Source of the DNA: Phycisphaerae bacterium | Lineage (GTDB): Bacteria; Planctomycetota; Phycisphaerae; UBA1845 | Assembly (NCBI GenBank): GCA_013360585.1 | Contig: JABWBH010000015.1 | Location: 1 to 64,000, forward strand | Length of the DNA: 64,000 nt | Reading direction: 5' to 3' | In this document: in pieces, positions 6,865 to 16,597 of the stretch | Numbering within the stretch: position 1 is the first letter of the stretch | Layout: every line of letters starts with the position of its first letter | The notes under the pieces: model-generated | Database searches by the model: none | The model's input: only the letters and a program-made list of their open reading frames with translations | Told to the model about the DNA's origin: nothing | Translations under genes and position numbers: made by a program

Positions 6865-9624
6865 ATGAGCACCGAACCGGCCAACCCGCTCCTTCTCGAT
6901 GCCGATCGACCTGGCTTGCGGTCAGCCGATTCCGCCGTGCGTCTGCTGGCCACGGCGGATGCCGACCCGAACAAGCTTACCCCGGCGATGCGGCAGTACG
7001 TCGATCAGAAGAAAGCCGTCGGCGACGCCGTCCTGCTCTTCCGGATGGGCGACTTCTACGAGACGTTCTTTGAGGACGCCGCCCTTTGTGCCCGCGTCCT
7101 CGGCATCGCCCTGACCACGCGAGACCGCAGCGAGAACCCCGTTCCGATGGCCGGAATCCCCCACCACGCCCTCGAATCCTACCTCCTGAAGCTGGTGCAA
7201 GCCGGTTACCGCGTGGCGATCAGCGAGCAACTCGAGGACGCCCGATCTTCAAAAGGGCTGATCCGCCGCGACATCACCCGGATTGTGACGCCGGGAACAC
7301 TGACCGACGACACGCTTCTGTCGCGGACCCGATCCAACGCGATCGCCGCCCTTTGCGTGCAGGGCGAGGAGGTCGGCGTGGCGGTCGCCGAGCTGTCGGG
7401 CGGAATCTTCGAAGTGTTGACGGCGAACCGGCAGGTGACGGTGGATGAGTTGGTGCGCATCGCCCCTGCGGAGATTCTCACCGACGAGAGCGGACCGGCT
7501 GCGGAAATCGCCCGGCAGGTTTCACAGCATCTTCCCCTCTCCTGCACACGCCGCCCGCCGCATGAATTCACGAGGCACAACGCGGAGCGAACCCTGCATG
7601 AACACTTCGGGGTTACCACGATGTCCGGGTTCGGCTTTGACGATATCGGATCGGCGTTGTGTGCCGCTGGGGCGCTCGTCCGCTATCTCCGTGAAACTCA
7701 GCGCTCCGCCGTGACCCACCTGACGACGCTGACCCGGCGCAATTCCGCTGATTACGTCCAACTGGACCGGAATACGTGGCGCGCGCTGGAGATCGACAGA
7801 ACGCTTCGCACCGGGTCGCATGAGGGCAGCCTGCTGGAATCCGTGGATCGCACGGTCACCGCGATGGGCGCTCGGCGGCTGGGGCGCTGGCTGGCGTTCC
7901 CGCTGCGCGATCTTGCCGCGATCACTGCCCGTCACGACGGGGTCGGCTACCTGCGCGATGAGGACGCCGTCCGTCGGCGCATTCGCGACGCGCTTCGAGG
8001 CTGCGCGGACATCGAGCGGATCGCCGCCCGCATCTCGCTGGTACGGGCGACCCCGCGGGATCTGGTCGCCCTCGGACGGACGCTGACGACGGCGCCGGCG
8101 ATCGTCGAAGCCGTCGGGACGCACCCACCGCACATCCTCGGCGACGCCGCGGGTCGCCTCCGCGGGTTCGCGGGACTGACGGAACTCCTCGTGAAGTCGA
8201 TCCGCGACGACGCTCCGATCGGCCTGCGCGAAGGCGGCATCATCGCCGAGGGCTTTCATCCCGAACTGGATCGCCTTCGAGCGATGGCGAGCGAGGGACA
8301 GTCCTGGCTGGCGGAGTACCAACGCCGTCTGATCGAGGAGACCGGGATCGACCGACTCAAAGTCGGGTTCAACCAGGTCTTCGGGTACTACATCGAGATT
8401 TCTCATGCCCAGAAAGGCCGCATTCCCGCGAACTTCGTGCGCCGTCAGACGGTGAAAAACGCCGAACGTTACATCACCGAAGAACTCAAGCGGTTTGAGG
8501 ACGACATCCTCACCGCGCGCGACCGGGCCAACGAGCTGGAGTTTCAGCTTTTCGAGGAGGTTCGGCGCGACGTGGCGGCGGAGACGGGGCGCTTGCTCCA
8601 GTTCGCAGAGGCGCTCGCCGAACTCGACATCCTGTGCGGGCTGGCCGAGTTGGCCGTCGAGCGGCGCTACGTCCGTCCCCGGGTCATCGAGGGTCATCGG
8701 CTCGATATCCGGGACGGTCGGCATCCCGTCCTCGATCAGACGCTCGACGATCGCTTCGTACCCAACGATGTGGTCCTCGGCGAGCCGGACGCCCGCCTCA
8801 TCGTTCTCACCGGGCCTAACATGGCGGGCAAGAGCACGTACATCCGCCAGGCCGCTCTGCTCGTGCTGCTCGCGCAGTCCGGCTCGTTTGTCCCGGCGTC
8901 CGCGATGACGTTCTCACCGGTCGACCGCGTTTTCGCCCGCGTCGGGGCGTCCGACGAGATTCTCCGCGGACATTCGACGTTCATGATCGAGATGATTGAA
9001 GCTGCCAACATCCTGCGCAACGCCACGCCGCGGTCGCTGGTCATCCTGGACGAGATCGGACGGGGAACAAGCACCTTCGACGGATTGTCGCTTGCGTGGG
9101 CGATCACCGAGCACCTCGCGAAGCAGACGCGGTGCCTCACCCTGGTGGCCACGCATTATCACGAAATGACCGAGCTGGCGGAGCTGGTTCCCGGGATCCG
9201 CAACTTCCGCGTCGCGGTTCAGGAGGTGGGGTTGACGACGCGTTCGTCGAGCAGCCCTCCAGCCGCGGGCGACGAGAGCGACGAACGTGGAAGCGACGCG
9301 GGAAGCATCGTCTTCCTGCACCGCATCGTCGAGGGCGGTGCGGACAAAAGCTACGGCGTCCACGTCGCACGGCTGGCGGGCGTGCCGATGCCGGTCATCC
9401 GGCGGAGCATCGAGATTCTCGACGAGCTTCAGCGGGGATTCGAGCGCAAGTCCACGCACCCGCGGCGAGCTGGGGATCGTTCCCTCCCCTCGGCGCAGTT
9501 ATCCCTCTTCCCCGACCCTGCGGACGAAGTCCTGCGTGTTTTGAAGGAACTTCGGCCTGACGAACTGACGCCGCTGGATGCGCTTAAGCTGCTTTCCGAA
9601 CTGAAGGCCAGGTTCGGCGCCTGA
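6865..9624 (+). CDS. mutS: DNA mismatch repair protein MutS
   Basis: MutS recognises mispaired bases and starts methyl-independent or MutL-dependent repair. Its 919 residues are slightly longer than the usual 850-880. The mismatch-binding motif (MGDFYETFFEDA, with the Phe-x-Glu wedge) is near residue 55. The core and clamp include GFNQVFGYYIEISHAQK. The ATPase has Walker A GPNMAGKSTYIRQ near residue 655 and Walker B LVILDEIGRGTSTFDG. A short Ser/Gly-rich insertion (TRSSSSPPAAGDESDERGSDAG) sits within the ATPase domain near residue 800. Ribosome site AAGGTAGG precedes the ATG. It is monocistronic and converges on the next gene with a 19-base gap. No mutL is in the window. Confidence 0.97.
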   Translation: MSTEPANPLLLDADRPGLRSADSAVRLLATADADPNKLTPAMRQYVDQKKAVGDAVLLFRMGDFYETFFEDAALCARVLGIALTTRDRSENPVPMAGIPHHALESYLLKLVQAGYRVAISEQLEDARSSKGLIRRDITRIVTPGTLTDDTLLSRTRSNAIAALCVQGEEVGVAVAELSGGIFEVLTANRQVTVDELVRIAPAEILTDESGPAAEIARQVSQHLPLSCTRRPPHEFTRHNAERTLHEHFGVTTMSGFGFDDIGSALCAAGALVRYLRETQRSAVTHLTTLTRRNSADYVQLDRNTWRALEIDRTLRTGSHEGSLLESVDRTVTAMGARRLGRWLAFPLRDLAAITARHDGVGYLRDEDAVRRRIRDALRGCADIERIAARISLVRATPRDLVALGRTLTTAPAIVEAVGTHPPHILGDAAGRLRGFAGLTELLVKSIRDDAPIGLREGGIIAEGFHPELDRLRAMASEGQSWLAEYQRRLIEETGIDRLKVGFNQVFGYYIEISHAQKGRIPANFVRRQTVKNAERYITEELKRFEDDILTARDRANELEFQLFEEVRRDVAAETGRLLQFAEALAELDILCGLAELAVERRYVRPRVIEGHRLDIRDGRHPVLDQTLDDRFVPNDVVLGEPDARLIVLTGPNMAGKSTYIRQAALLVLLAQSGSFVPASAMTFSPVDRVFARVGASDEILRGHSTFMIEMIEAANILRNATPRSLVILDEIGRGTSTFDGLSLAWAITEHLAKQTRCLTLVATHYHEMTELAELVPGIRNFRVAVQEVGLTTRSSSSPPAAGDESDERGSDAGSIVFLHRIVEGGADKSYGVHVARLAGVPMPVIRRSIEILDELQRGFERKSTHPRRAGDRSLPSAQLSLFPDPADEVLRVLKELRPDELTPLDALKLLSELKARFGA

Positions 9625-9643
9625 TGTCGGGTTCGGTCATTCC

Positions 9644-11425
9644 TCAGCGCTCGACGCGTCGATCCGTCAAGCCACCGCCTGCGCCCCGCACTTCGTACAC
9701 CCGCAACGGACCGGCGTCGGAGGCGATCATGTCTGCGAGGCGGTCACACCCCGGTCCTTCGGCAAGAAACTCCCACCGGTAGTCCGACAGATGAGGGAAC
9801 TGCGCCGAAGGCGCGGCGACCGCGCGAAGATGAGCTTCGAGCCGCTCCCAGAACCGGAACTCATCAGACCGCGGGTCGCAGTGCCAGTGCTGCGGATCCA
9901 GAACAACCCGCGTCACTTCGTGTTCAATCATCCACCGGATCGCTTCGTCCGGCGCGACGCGAGGCATCTCCTCCGCCGAAACCAGCTTAAGCCCCAGCGG
10001 TTCCGCATAAGGCTGATACAACATGACGTTCGGAACGAGAATTGCGCCGTCAGAAGATGCAAGCTCTCGGACGAGCGGCGCCAGACCGCTGCGGTGCTTC
10101 ATGACGCCCGCAGCACGGTATCCCGCGTGGGCCAGCGGCGCGAGAAGCGCCCCCGCGAGCGCCCCCGCCGCCGTCATGCGCCCCCCGCCGGAGCAGACTC
10201 TCGCCAGAGTCGCCGCACCGACTGCGGCACACACGCACATCATCGGCACGACGACCGACAGCGCCCGGGCGACGTGATAAGGCTGGAAAAGCAGTGACAG
10301 GATCACAAGAACAGGAGCAATCCCCGCAACGCACAACGCGAAGCCGCGCCGAATGCAGATGATCACGCCGATCCCCGTCAGACCGACGAACACCCACCCC
10401 TGCCACCGGACCAGGTATCCGGCGTACACGGCGATCGCACCTAAATCAGGCGTCGCCTTTGCGTCGCCGTCGAAGTGCAGTCCGATCCAGTGCCACGCCG
10501 CACCGACAAACGACTGAAACGGGAAGAAGGCGTCCGACATCCGTGCGGCCAGCGCCCCCGACTGAAAAAACGTCTCCAGCGCGGCAACCGGCAGCACGCA
10601 CCCGAACCCGATCCACGTCCAGCGCGCCCCAAGACGCCTCGCCTCGACGACGATGCCCGACCCCGCCCCTCGCGCAATTACACGTGCCGCATCGATTCCG
10701 AAAAGAATGCTCACAAAAAGGACGGATCGATAATGACAGGTCGCCGCCAGTCCCAGCGCCACCCCTGTAATCAGCAGTCGTCGGCCCGGCGTCACGCGAT
10801 CTTGCGGCGCGTTGGCCCAAAGCAGAACGCCTGAAAGCACAAAAAACGTCGCCGCCGGATCCGCCAGATCCGCACGGGCGTAGACCAGATCATAAGGCGA
10901 CAGCGCCAGCAGCAGCGCCGCCAGAAACGCCACGCTGTCCCCCAGCAGACGCCGGACGCCCACAAAAAGCACCCCGACGCTCATCGTGCTCAGGACGGCG
11001 TTCGTGATCGGTCCGGCGGAAGGCGTGTCGCCAACGATCGTCATCATCGCCGCAACCAGCAGCGTGTATCCCTGGCACGGTTTCGCATAACGCCCGGACC
11101 GGTCCACGCCGTGCGCGTCGAGCCGACTCAGAAGAAAAGCCTTGTCCTGTCTGAAGACGGCGTACCACGACAGCGGGTCCGCCGCGACCTTCGCACACCG
11201 ATGCCACAACCGCGCGTCAGACGCGTACCAGCTTCCGTCCGCGTAACGCAACCCGACCTCGCTGACGCCGGTCAGGCGCAAAGCGCCCGCGAGACATAAA
11301 ACCGCCGCAAGAAGGACCGCCGGCGCTTTTGCGGCAGCGACGCCTCGCCTCAATCCGGGATCCGCCCGTTGCTCCGAACTCCCCGGATCGCCGCCGCTCG
11401 AACAAGCATGAAGACCGGTCGTCAT
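9644..11425 (-). CDS. Polytopic membrane glycosyltransferase-like protein
   Basis: 593 residues with about ten hydrophobic segments. The layout resembles the GT39/ArnT-like family, which uses polyprenyl-phosphate sugars: a first transmembrane helix near residue 35, an extracytoplasmic loop with acidic residues (RYADGSWYASDARLWHRC), many helices, then a soluble C-terminal domain from about residue 430. The C-terminal part (ASSDGAILVPNVMLYQPYAEPLGLKLVSAEEMPRV) is hydrophilic. The acceptor and sugar cannot be read from sequence. A second protein of this general design lies at 55647. The gene faces mutS tail to tail. Confidence 0.65.
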   Translation of the reverse strand: MTTGLHACSSGGDPGSSEQRADPGLRRGVAAAKAPAVLLAAVLCLAGALRLTGVSEVGLRYADGSWYASDARLWHRCAKVAADPLSWYAVFRQDKAFLLSRLDAHGVDRSGRYAKPCQGYTLLVAAMMTIVGDTPSAGPITNAVLSTMSVGVLFVGVRRLLGDSVAFLAALLLALSPYDLVYARADLADPAATFFVLSGVLLWANAPQDRVTPGRRLLITGVALGLAATCHYRSVLFVSILFGIDAARVIARGAGSGIVVEARRLGARWTWIGFGCVLPVAALETFFQSGALAARMSDAFFPFQSFVGAAWHWIGLHFDGDAKATPDLGAIAVYAGYLVRWQGWVFVGLTGIGVIICIRRGFALCVAGIAPVLVILSLLFQPYHVARALSVVVPMMCVCAAVGAATLARVCSGGGRMTAAGALAGALLAPLAHAGYRAAGVMKHRSGLAPLVRELASSDGAILVPNVMLYQPYAEPLGLKLVSAEEMPRVAPDEAIRWMIEHEVTRVVLDPQHWHCDPRSDEFRFWERLEAHLRAVAAPSAQFPHLSDYRWEFLAEGPGCDRLADMIASDAGPLRVYEVRGAGGGLTDRRVER

Positions 11426-11567
11426 CTATCAAACCCTGCAGAGAGTTCGGCTCCGTCACGATCGGTGCGTCCCGCGCGCCCGATAACATATCGGCGGCGG
11501 CGGCAAGGCGGGTTAGATCAGGGAACGCTCGTGCGATCAGTTGCAAGCTCGTTGCATTGTCCGGATC

Positions 11568-11618
11568 GCGGACCTCCGGTCCGCTGAAGAAGAGCCGCAC
11601 TTTGCGCCGCAAGTGCGG
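11568..11618 (-). terminator. Twin hairpins after the HD-GYP gene
   Basis: There are two adjacent perfect inverted repeats. One is CCGCACTT/AAGTGCGG (11595-11618, 8-base loop); the other is GCGGACC/GGTCCGC (11568-11584, 3-base loop). On the minus strand the first is followed by CTCTTCTTC. They lie between the HD-GYP stop and the next gene, so they probably end that transcript. Confidence 0.45.
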
Positions 11619-11706
11619 TCCGGATTTCCGCGGTCCGCAATCTCGCAACGATCTTACGACTCAGGACGCTGAACCCGTGTCCGAAAGAGACCCCCTCCCG
11701 GCGGTT

Positions 11707-12876
11707 TCATGCATGACACGACGCAAAACCGGGGGCGCCGACGGTTTCGCAGAACCAGAGGTTGGACCCGTCATCCACGCCGGTCGCCGGAACCGTCGAC
11801 GTCGTCGTGCGCTGCTTGACCTGTCGGCAGACCAGCATCGCCTGCGAAAATCCCCGCACGGCGGCGGCGGCACGGGAAAGATGCGCGTACACGGTCGGCG
11901 GAATCCGGACAAAGGCTTCAACCAGGTCCGGGTCGAAATGCGTCCCGGCGCCGCGGAGAATTACGTCGATCGCTTCGGTATGATCGAACGCTCGCTTGTA
12001 GGGACGCTCGGATCGCAGGGCGTCGTACACGTCGATAATGCTGAAAAGGCGCGCCGCCAGAGGGATATTCTCCCCGGAGCGCTCTCCCGGGTATCCGCCG
12101 CCGTCGAACCGCTCATGATGGCTGCGCGGGATGGCCAGCGCTTCCCGCAGCCGCTCTACCTCCGACAACAGGCGCACGCCGACGGAAACGTGGCTTTCCA
12201 TCACGCAGCGCTCCTCCGGCGTGAGCTTGTCCGGTTTGAGCAGGATCGCGTCGCAAATCCCGATCTTGCCGACGTCGTGCAGGAGCGCTCCCTGAAAAAT
12301 CATCTCGAAGTCGTCCGGCGCGACGCCCCACTCGATCGCGAAATACAGGCACATCAGCGCCACCCGCCTCGAGTGATACGCCGACTCGTTCTCCCGAAGG
12401 TCCAGCGCCATCACCAGCGCCGACACCAGATCCTCAAACGCCTTGTCCGCCCGCTGTGTCTGCACGGCGACCCGGGTTTCGAGGCACGCGGTCCACTCCA
12501 GCCGCTCCTGCCCCGTCACGCGCATCATCTCCAGCCAGCGCGCGAGTCCTTCCACCCCCTCGTCGCTCAGCGGCATCGGCAAAACATACTGCACCCCACC
12601 GTCGTTGATCAGCTCGACCAAGGTCGACAACGACTCGCCGACGAGGCCAACTCGAGCACAGGCGGGCGCAACTCGCGCGCCATGCCGAAGCAGGGCGCAA
12701 GCGTCCAACTCTGTCATCCGCGCATCAAGCAGCAACCCGTCTGGCGCTTCCTTGTCGATGCGCGCAAAGACGCCGCACCCGTCCGCAACGGATTCCACGT
12801 CATGTCCGCGCCTCGTGAAACCGGATCTGATCCGACCGGCAATCTCGTCCGACTCGTTAACGAGCAGTATTCGCAT
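11707..12876 (-). CDS. Response regulator with HD-GYP cyclic di-GMP phosphodiesterase domain
   Basis: 389 residues. The track's start at 13083 was rejected. ATG 12876 has a ribosome site (AAAGGAAG) and starts MRILLVNESDE, a receiver domain with a likely phospho-acceptor Asp in LLLDARM. Residues about 135-350 are an HD-GYP domain with HDVGKIGI and the family signature HHERFDGGGYP intact, so it is likely to hydrolyse cyclic di-GMP. The receiver lacks a clear conserved Lys near its end, so control by phosphorylation is uncertain. No cognate histidine kinase is adjacent. Divergent from the prepilin peptidase gene. Confidence 0.88.
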   Translation of the reverse strand: MRILLVNESDEIAGRIRSGFTRRGHDVESVADGCGVFARIDKEAPDGLLLDARMTELDACALLRHGARVAPACARVGLVGESLSTLVELINDGGVQYVLPMPLSDEGVEGLARWLEMMRVTGQERLEWTACLETRVAVQTQRADKAFEDLVSALVMALDLRENESAYHSRRVALMCLYFAIEWGVAPDDFEMIFQGALLHDVGKIGICDAILLKPDKLTPEERCVMESHVSVGVRLLSEVERLREALAIPRSHHERFDGGGYPGERSGENIPLAARLFSIIDVYDALRSERPYKRAFDHTEAIDVILRGAGTHFDPDLVEAFVRIPPTVYAHLSRAAAAVRGFSQAMLVCRQVKQRTTTSTVPATGVDDGSNLWFCETVGAPGFASCHA

Positions 12877-13184
12877 GAGGCTTCCTTTGCATGACGTCAC
12901 GCGGGCAATCCGCGACCCGGGAATCCGCCGTCCTTGTCGCATCGGACAAGCACGGAGGACACTGAATCTCCGCCGAATCCTCCTCGAAGTAAGCGCCCAA
13001 GCGGACCGACCGTCCCTCTCGGCGACCGATAATCCTCCGCCCGGCACCCTTCGACGACTTGCATCGTGGTTCGACCCGATCACAATGTCGGGACGCGGTC
13101 TTGCGGAGCCGGCGTCAGTGTTCTTTCAGTCCGCGGCGAGGTTCCGCCGGAGGGTCGGTCATCGGGTTCTTCCTTGTTCTGCCG
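12877..13184. other. Intergenic region between HD-GYP and prepilin peptidase genes
   Basis: About 300 bases between divergent genes. The right-hand part is an open extension of the prepilin peptidase frame (TTG 13059), but it encodes an Arg/Ser-rich, unconvincing stretch. No clear promoter or repeat was found. Confidence 0.3.
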
Positions 13185-14612
13185 ATGCTGTGGTGGCTGG
13201 CGTTCTTCACGGCGCTGGGGCTTTGCATCGGCAGTTTCGCCAACGTCCTGATTTACCGCCTGCCGCTGGGTCAGTCGATCCGCGAACCACGCTGGTCGCA
13301 TTGCCCGCATTGTGCGACACGCATCCGCTGGCGCGATAACCTCCCGGTGATCGGATACCTGCTTCTGAAAGGGCGATGCCGCAACTGCCGCCTCCCGATT
13401 TCGATCCGCTATCCGGCGATCGAAGCGCTCGTCGCTCTCGTCTTTCTCGCGTTGGCCGATGCCTTCCTGATTGACCCCTCGCATCCGGGCCTGCGCCCCA
13501 CCAACGCCGGCGCCACGGAGCGCCTTGTGACGGACTGGCCGATTCTGACCGCGCACCTGATTCTTTTCGCCTGCCTCTTCGTGATGTCGGCGATCGATCT
13601 CGAGCATTACTGGGTGGACATCCGCTTCTCCTCCTTCGCCGCCGCATCCGGGTTCGCTCTGCACTCGGTCTGGACGCCGGCATACAGCCTCGCCACGTGG
13701 CCCCGGCCGGGCACGACGTTCGCCGCCGTTTCCTTCGCCGTGATCGTTGGTCTGGGAGCGGTCTGGATCCTGCGGATTGTGTCTTTGTCGGAAGCGGACC
13801 CTCCCGATGAGGAGACGCCGCCGCAGGAGGGCGCCGCCCCCTCTCCAAGCCGGTATATGAGCCGCCGTCCTTCATCACGGACGCCGCTCGTGATGCTCCT
13901 TGCGTTGATCGCGGCATGCTGGGTGCTGTCATGCCTGGATGTGTTTGAGGTCCGCACCGGCGGGGCGGCGACAAGGCTCGCCCTGGTGTGCGGCGGGTTG
14001 TTCGCCGCGTTGATCTGGGCGGGTCGGCACCCGCAGGAATCCGACGAGCAGATCGTCGAGACTCTGGAAGAGGAAAGCGTCGACGCCCGTCGCCTGGCGG
14101 GGGTGGAAACGCTGATTTTCGTCCCCGCCGTCATTTATGCGGTCCTCGTGGCGATCTGGCTTCAGCGAGATCCGACCTTTTCCGGCGGGTTCGAGGCGCT
14201 CCTCATGCGCGCCTGGGCCCCCGGCGAAACCGGGGCGCCGGCCACATGGCGCCCCCTGCTGGGTCTGGCGACCGCCGGCAGCGGTTTTATCATCGGCGGA
14301 TCGCTCGGATGGGCCGTCAGGCTCGGTTTCACCCTCCTTTTCGGCAAAGAGGCGTTCGGCGTCGGGGATATTCACATGATGGCGGCCGCCGGATGCGTCG
14401 CCGGGTGGCCGGTCGTGGTCATCGGGTTCTTCCTCGCCTGCTTCCTGGCGATGTTGGGGTGGGTCGCGACCCTGCCCTTCAAGCGGACCGCCGCGATTCC
14501 GCTGGGACCGTGGTTGTCGCTTTCCTTCTTGATCACCGTCCTTTTCTACCGCCCGATCACCGAGTCGCGGATGATCGTCAATTTCGCGGAAGCTGTGAAA
14601 TACTTTCTGTGA
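13185..14612 (+). CDS. pilD: Prepilin peptidase (type IV, A24 family), enlarged
   Basis: Integral membrane aspartyl protease that cleaves, and often N-methylates, type IV prepilins and pseudopilins. The N-terminal A24 domain has a Zn-binding double CxxC (HCPHC...GRCRNC) after FTALGLCIGSFANVLIYRLP. The catalytic Asp residues are in SAIDLEHYWVD (near residue 136) and GVGDIHMMAAAG (near residue 393). The usual spacing between them is about 60-70 residues; here it is about 255, because of an insert with an acidic linker (EADPPDEETPPQEG) and extra helices. With ATG 13185 the protein is 475 residues against a typical 250-290. The start is uncertain; the frame extends upstream to TTG 13059. Confidence 0.88.
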   Translation: MLWWLAFFTALGLCIGSFANVLIYRLPLGQSIREPRWSHCPHCATRIRWRDNLPVIGYLLLKGRCRNCRLPISIRYPAIEALVALVFLALADAFLIDPSHPGLRPTNAGATERLVTDWPILTAHLILFACLFVMSAIDLEHYWVDIRFSSFAAASGFALHSVWTPAYSLATWPRPGTTFAAVSFAVIVGLGAVWILRIVSLSEADPPDEETPPQEGAAPSPSRYMSRRPSSRTPLVMLLALIAACWVLSCLDVFEVRTGGAATRLALVCGGLFAALIWAGRHPQESDEQIVETLEEESVDARRLAGVETLIFVPAVIYAVLVAIWLQRDPTFSGGFEALLMRAWAPGETGAPATWRPLLGLATAGSGFIIGGSLGWAVRLGFTLLFGKEAFGVGDIHMMAAAGCVAGWPVVVIGFFLACFLAMLGWVATLPFKRTAAIPLGPWLSLSFLITVLFYRPITESRMIVNFAEAVKYFL

Positions 14613-14891
14613 ACGCACGCAACCTTTCTTCCTGCATAAGCCTCCAACACACAGATTGTCTCATGATGCGCAACCTTGCCGCCACGGCACGCGCGCCTTT
14701 CGAAATGCCGCAGGCCTGATGTCCCGGAAAGTGCTTGAAAAACTCGCTCGCAAGCCTTAACCTCGGATCGCGCTCCGGAAGGATCTGCATCAACTGAGTG
14801 GCGCAGCGCCATGTCCGCCGGAGCAGGAGTCACCGATCGCTGCGGCAAAACAGCGGCGACGGGAACGTGCAAACGCTGAGGAGGCTCTGTC

Positions 14892-15557
14892 ATGCGCGCA
14901 ATCCGGGTGGGGTGGGCAGGTGTCATGCTGGCGGCACTGACGATCACGGGCTGCGGACCCGATCCGAAGGCCCAGATTCGCACGCTCGAGCAGGACCGCG
15001 CGAATCTGCAGGCCCAGCTCAATGACGCAAACCGCCGGGCAGGTCAGGCCGAAGGCGCCCTGTCCCAGCGGGATCAGGAATTGCTCGCATTACGTCGGCA
15101 GAACGAGGAGCTTCAAGGCCGCCTGAACACCCCGCCCGAGGAGCCTCGCGTCCTCGAACCCGGCTGGCAGCCCGTCCGCGGCGGCGTCATGATCGCGATC
15201 GACGAAGCGGTTCTGTTTCAGTCGGGGAAAGCGGTGCTCCGCGACGACGCGAAGCGCGTGCTGGATCGCATCGCGACCACGCTGAACTCCACGTATTCCG
15301 GGAAAGACGTGCTCGTCCTCGGACACACGGACGACCAGCCGATCCAGAAAAGCGGCTGGAAGGACAACTACGAGTTGAGCTGCCAGCGTTCGCTGTCGGT
15401 GTTGCGTTATCTGGCGACGCGTTCAGTCGATCCGAAGCGCCTCGTCGCCTGCGGTTCAGGGGAGCATCGCCCGCGCGCCGCGAACAACAACGCCGCGAAC
15501 CGGCAGGCGAACCGTCGCGTCGAGATTTTTGCGATGGACGTGCCGCTGGGAAAATGA
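14892..15557 (+). CDS. OmpA-family lipoprotein with coiled coil
   Basis: 221 residues. The signal peptide ends in the lipobox LTITGC, so it is lipid-anchored. Residues about 28-75 form a heptad-like coiled coil (LEQDRANLQAQLNDANRRAGQAEGALSQRDQELLALRRQNEELQGRL). An OmpA/MotB peptidoglycan-binding domain follows (about 95-220) with AVLFQSGKAVLRDDAKRVLDRI, GHTDDQPI, and the closing NNNAANRQANRRVEIF pattern. Such proteins tether the outer membrane or an envelope complex to peptidoglycan. A short gap to the next lipoprotein allows co-transcription, but this is not certain. Confidence 0.9.
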   Translation: MRAIRVGWAGVMLAALTITGCGPDPKAQIRTLEQDRANLQAQLNDANRRAGQAEGALSQRDQELLALRRQNEELQGRLNTPPEEPRVLEPGWQPVRGGVMIAIDEAVLFQSGKAVLRDDAKRVLDRIATTLNSTYSGKDVLVLGHTDDQPIQKSGWKDNYELSCQRSLSVLRYLATRSVDPKRLVACGSGEHRPRAANNNAANRQANRRVEIFAMDVPLGK

Positions 15558-15702
15558 TCCTGTGCGATCAGGGGAACGTTCCCCGCGCGGCTTGCGTCGG
15601 AGGGCGCGGCACGCAGTCGTTCCCGCGCTCGGAACGCCTCAGGTTAGAATGCGATCGGCGCTCGCCGGTGCTTTCGGATCGGTCCTTCAGGGGAGTTAGC
15701 GC

Positions 15703-16362
15703 TTGAAACAGGCAATCACGGCCGGGCGGGCGATCACAGTTCTTCTGACAGTTTGCGCCGGCTGCGGCGAGAAGCGCTTCGGCGAGGAGCTTCTGATGCC
15801 CGCTTCCCCGCCTCAGGCCCGGCGGCTTGAACTGCCGGTGAAAGTGTCCGGGCAGACGCCGCTGAATCTGCATCACGTCCGGCGGTATGCTTCCGGCGCC
15901 GCCGACGCTCAAGGCCACGCCAACCCCGACGGCAACGCGGAAGCGAAGGTGGTTCTTAACGGCAAGGGCGCGGCCTGGGTCGAATTCGAGGTCGGCCACG
16001 TTTTTGCAGCGGACGCTCTGCCGCCCGGCTCGCTCACGCTGCGACTCGCCGCCTCCACCCGGTACGATGTAACCACGTCTGCGGATGCTCCGACGGGCTT
16101 CCTCGCCCTCAAGGCCGTCGTACTCAACTCGCGCCGCAGAGTCCTCGCCCGCTACAACTTCCGCGATGTTGAAATCGCGCAGGCAGCCCGCTCTCTCAGC
16201 GGGAAAGAAGACGCGGTCCTGACGTTCACGGTTGACGAAGGCGCCGCGTATCAGGTGATCCTTGCCGGACGCATTGAGGTGGATTCCGGCGAAGGCGCCG
16301 CCGACGCAGAAGTCCGGCTCGCCGTCGAAGCCCCTTCATTTGAGCTGACCGCTGCGCCTTAG
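15703..16362 (+). CDS. Hypothetical lipoprotein
   Basis: 219 residues, starting at TTG 15703 after a good ribosome site (GGGGAGTT). The signal peptide ends in a lipobox-like TVCAGC at residue 20. The mature protein looks all-beta, with regular alternating strands (AAWVEFEVGHVFAADALPPGSLTLRLAAST, DAVLTFTVDEGAAYQVILAGRI), and may be a beta sandwich. No family is recognised. It lies between the OmpA-type lipoprotein and the 3' end of the amidohydrolase operon, transcribed towards the latter. Confidence 0.7.
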   Translation: MKQAITAGRAITVLLTVCAGCGEKRFGEELLMPASPPQARRLELPVKVSGQTPLNLHHVRRYASGAADAQGHANPDGNAEAKVVLNGKGAAWVEFEVGHVFAADALPPGSLTLRLAASTRYDVTTSADAPTGFLALKAVVLNSRRRVLARYNFRDVEIAQAARSLSGKEDAVLTFTVDEGAAYQVILAGRIEVDSGEGAADAEVRLAVEAPSFELTAAP

Positions 16363-16597
16363 CAGCCGGTTGAGGAACTTAAGATCGACCTTTGTGATAC
16401 CGGTTTGTCTCTGTGAAATTCACGTTCCGGAGGGACGCGCTACCCTTATAAAACGGGCTGTGAGGCGACAACCGGACCGCTTCCGCAAGGCCGTCCCCCT
16501 GGATCATCCCTCGGGCGGAGCGCGCAATCTGGATCGCCAACACCAGGATCCTCGCTGCGATCCGCCGCGATCTCGTCGCCTGCCTGGCGCGGCGAAC

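Noticed and set aside
11329-12894. 521-residue plus-strand ORF across the HD-GYP gene
   Set aside because: It lies antisense to a clear HD-GYP gene and is Arg/His/Pro-rich with no domain; a shadow ORF of high-GC sequence.
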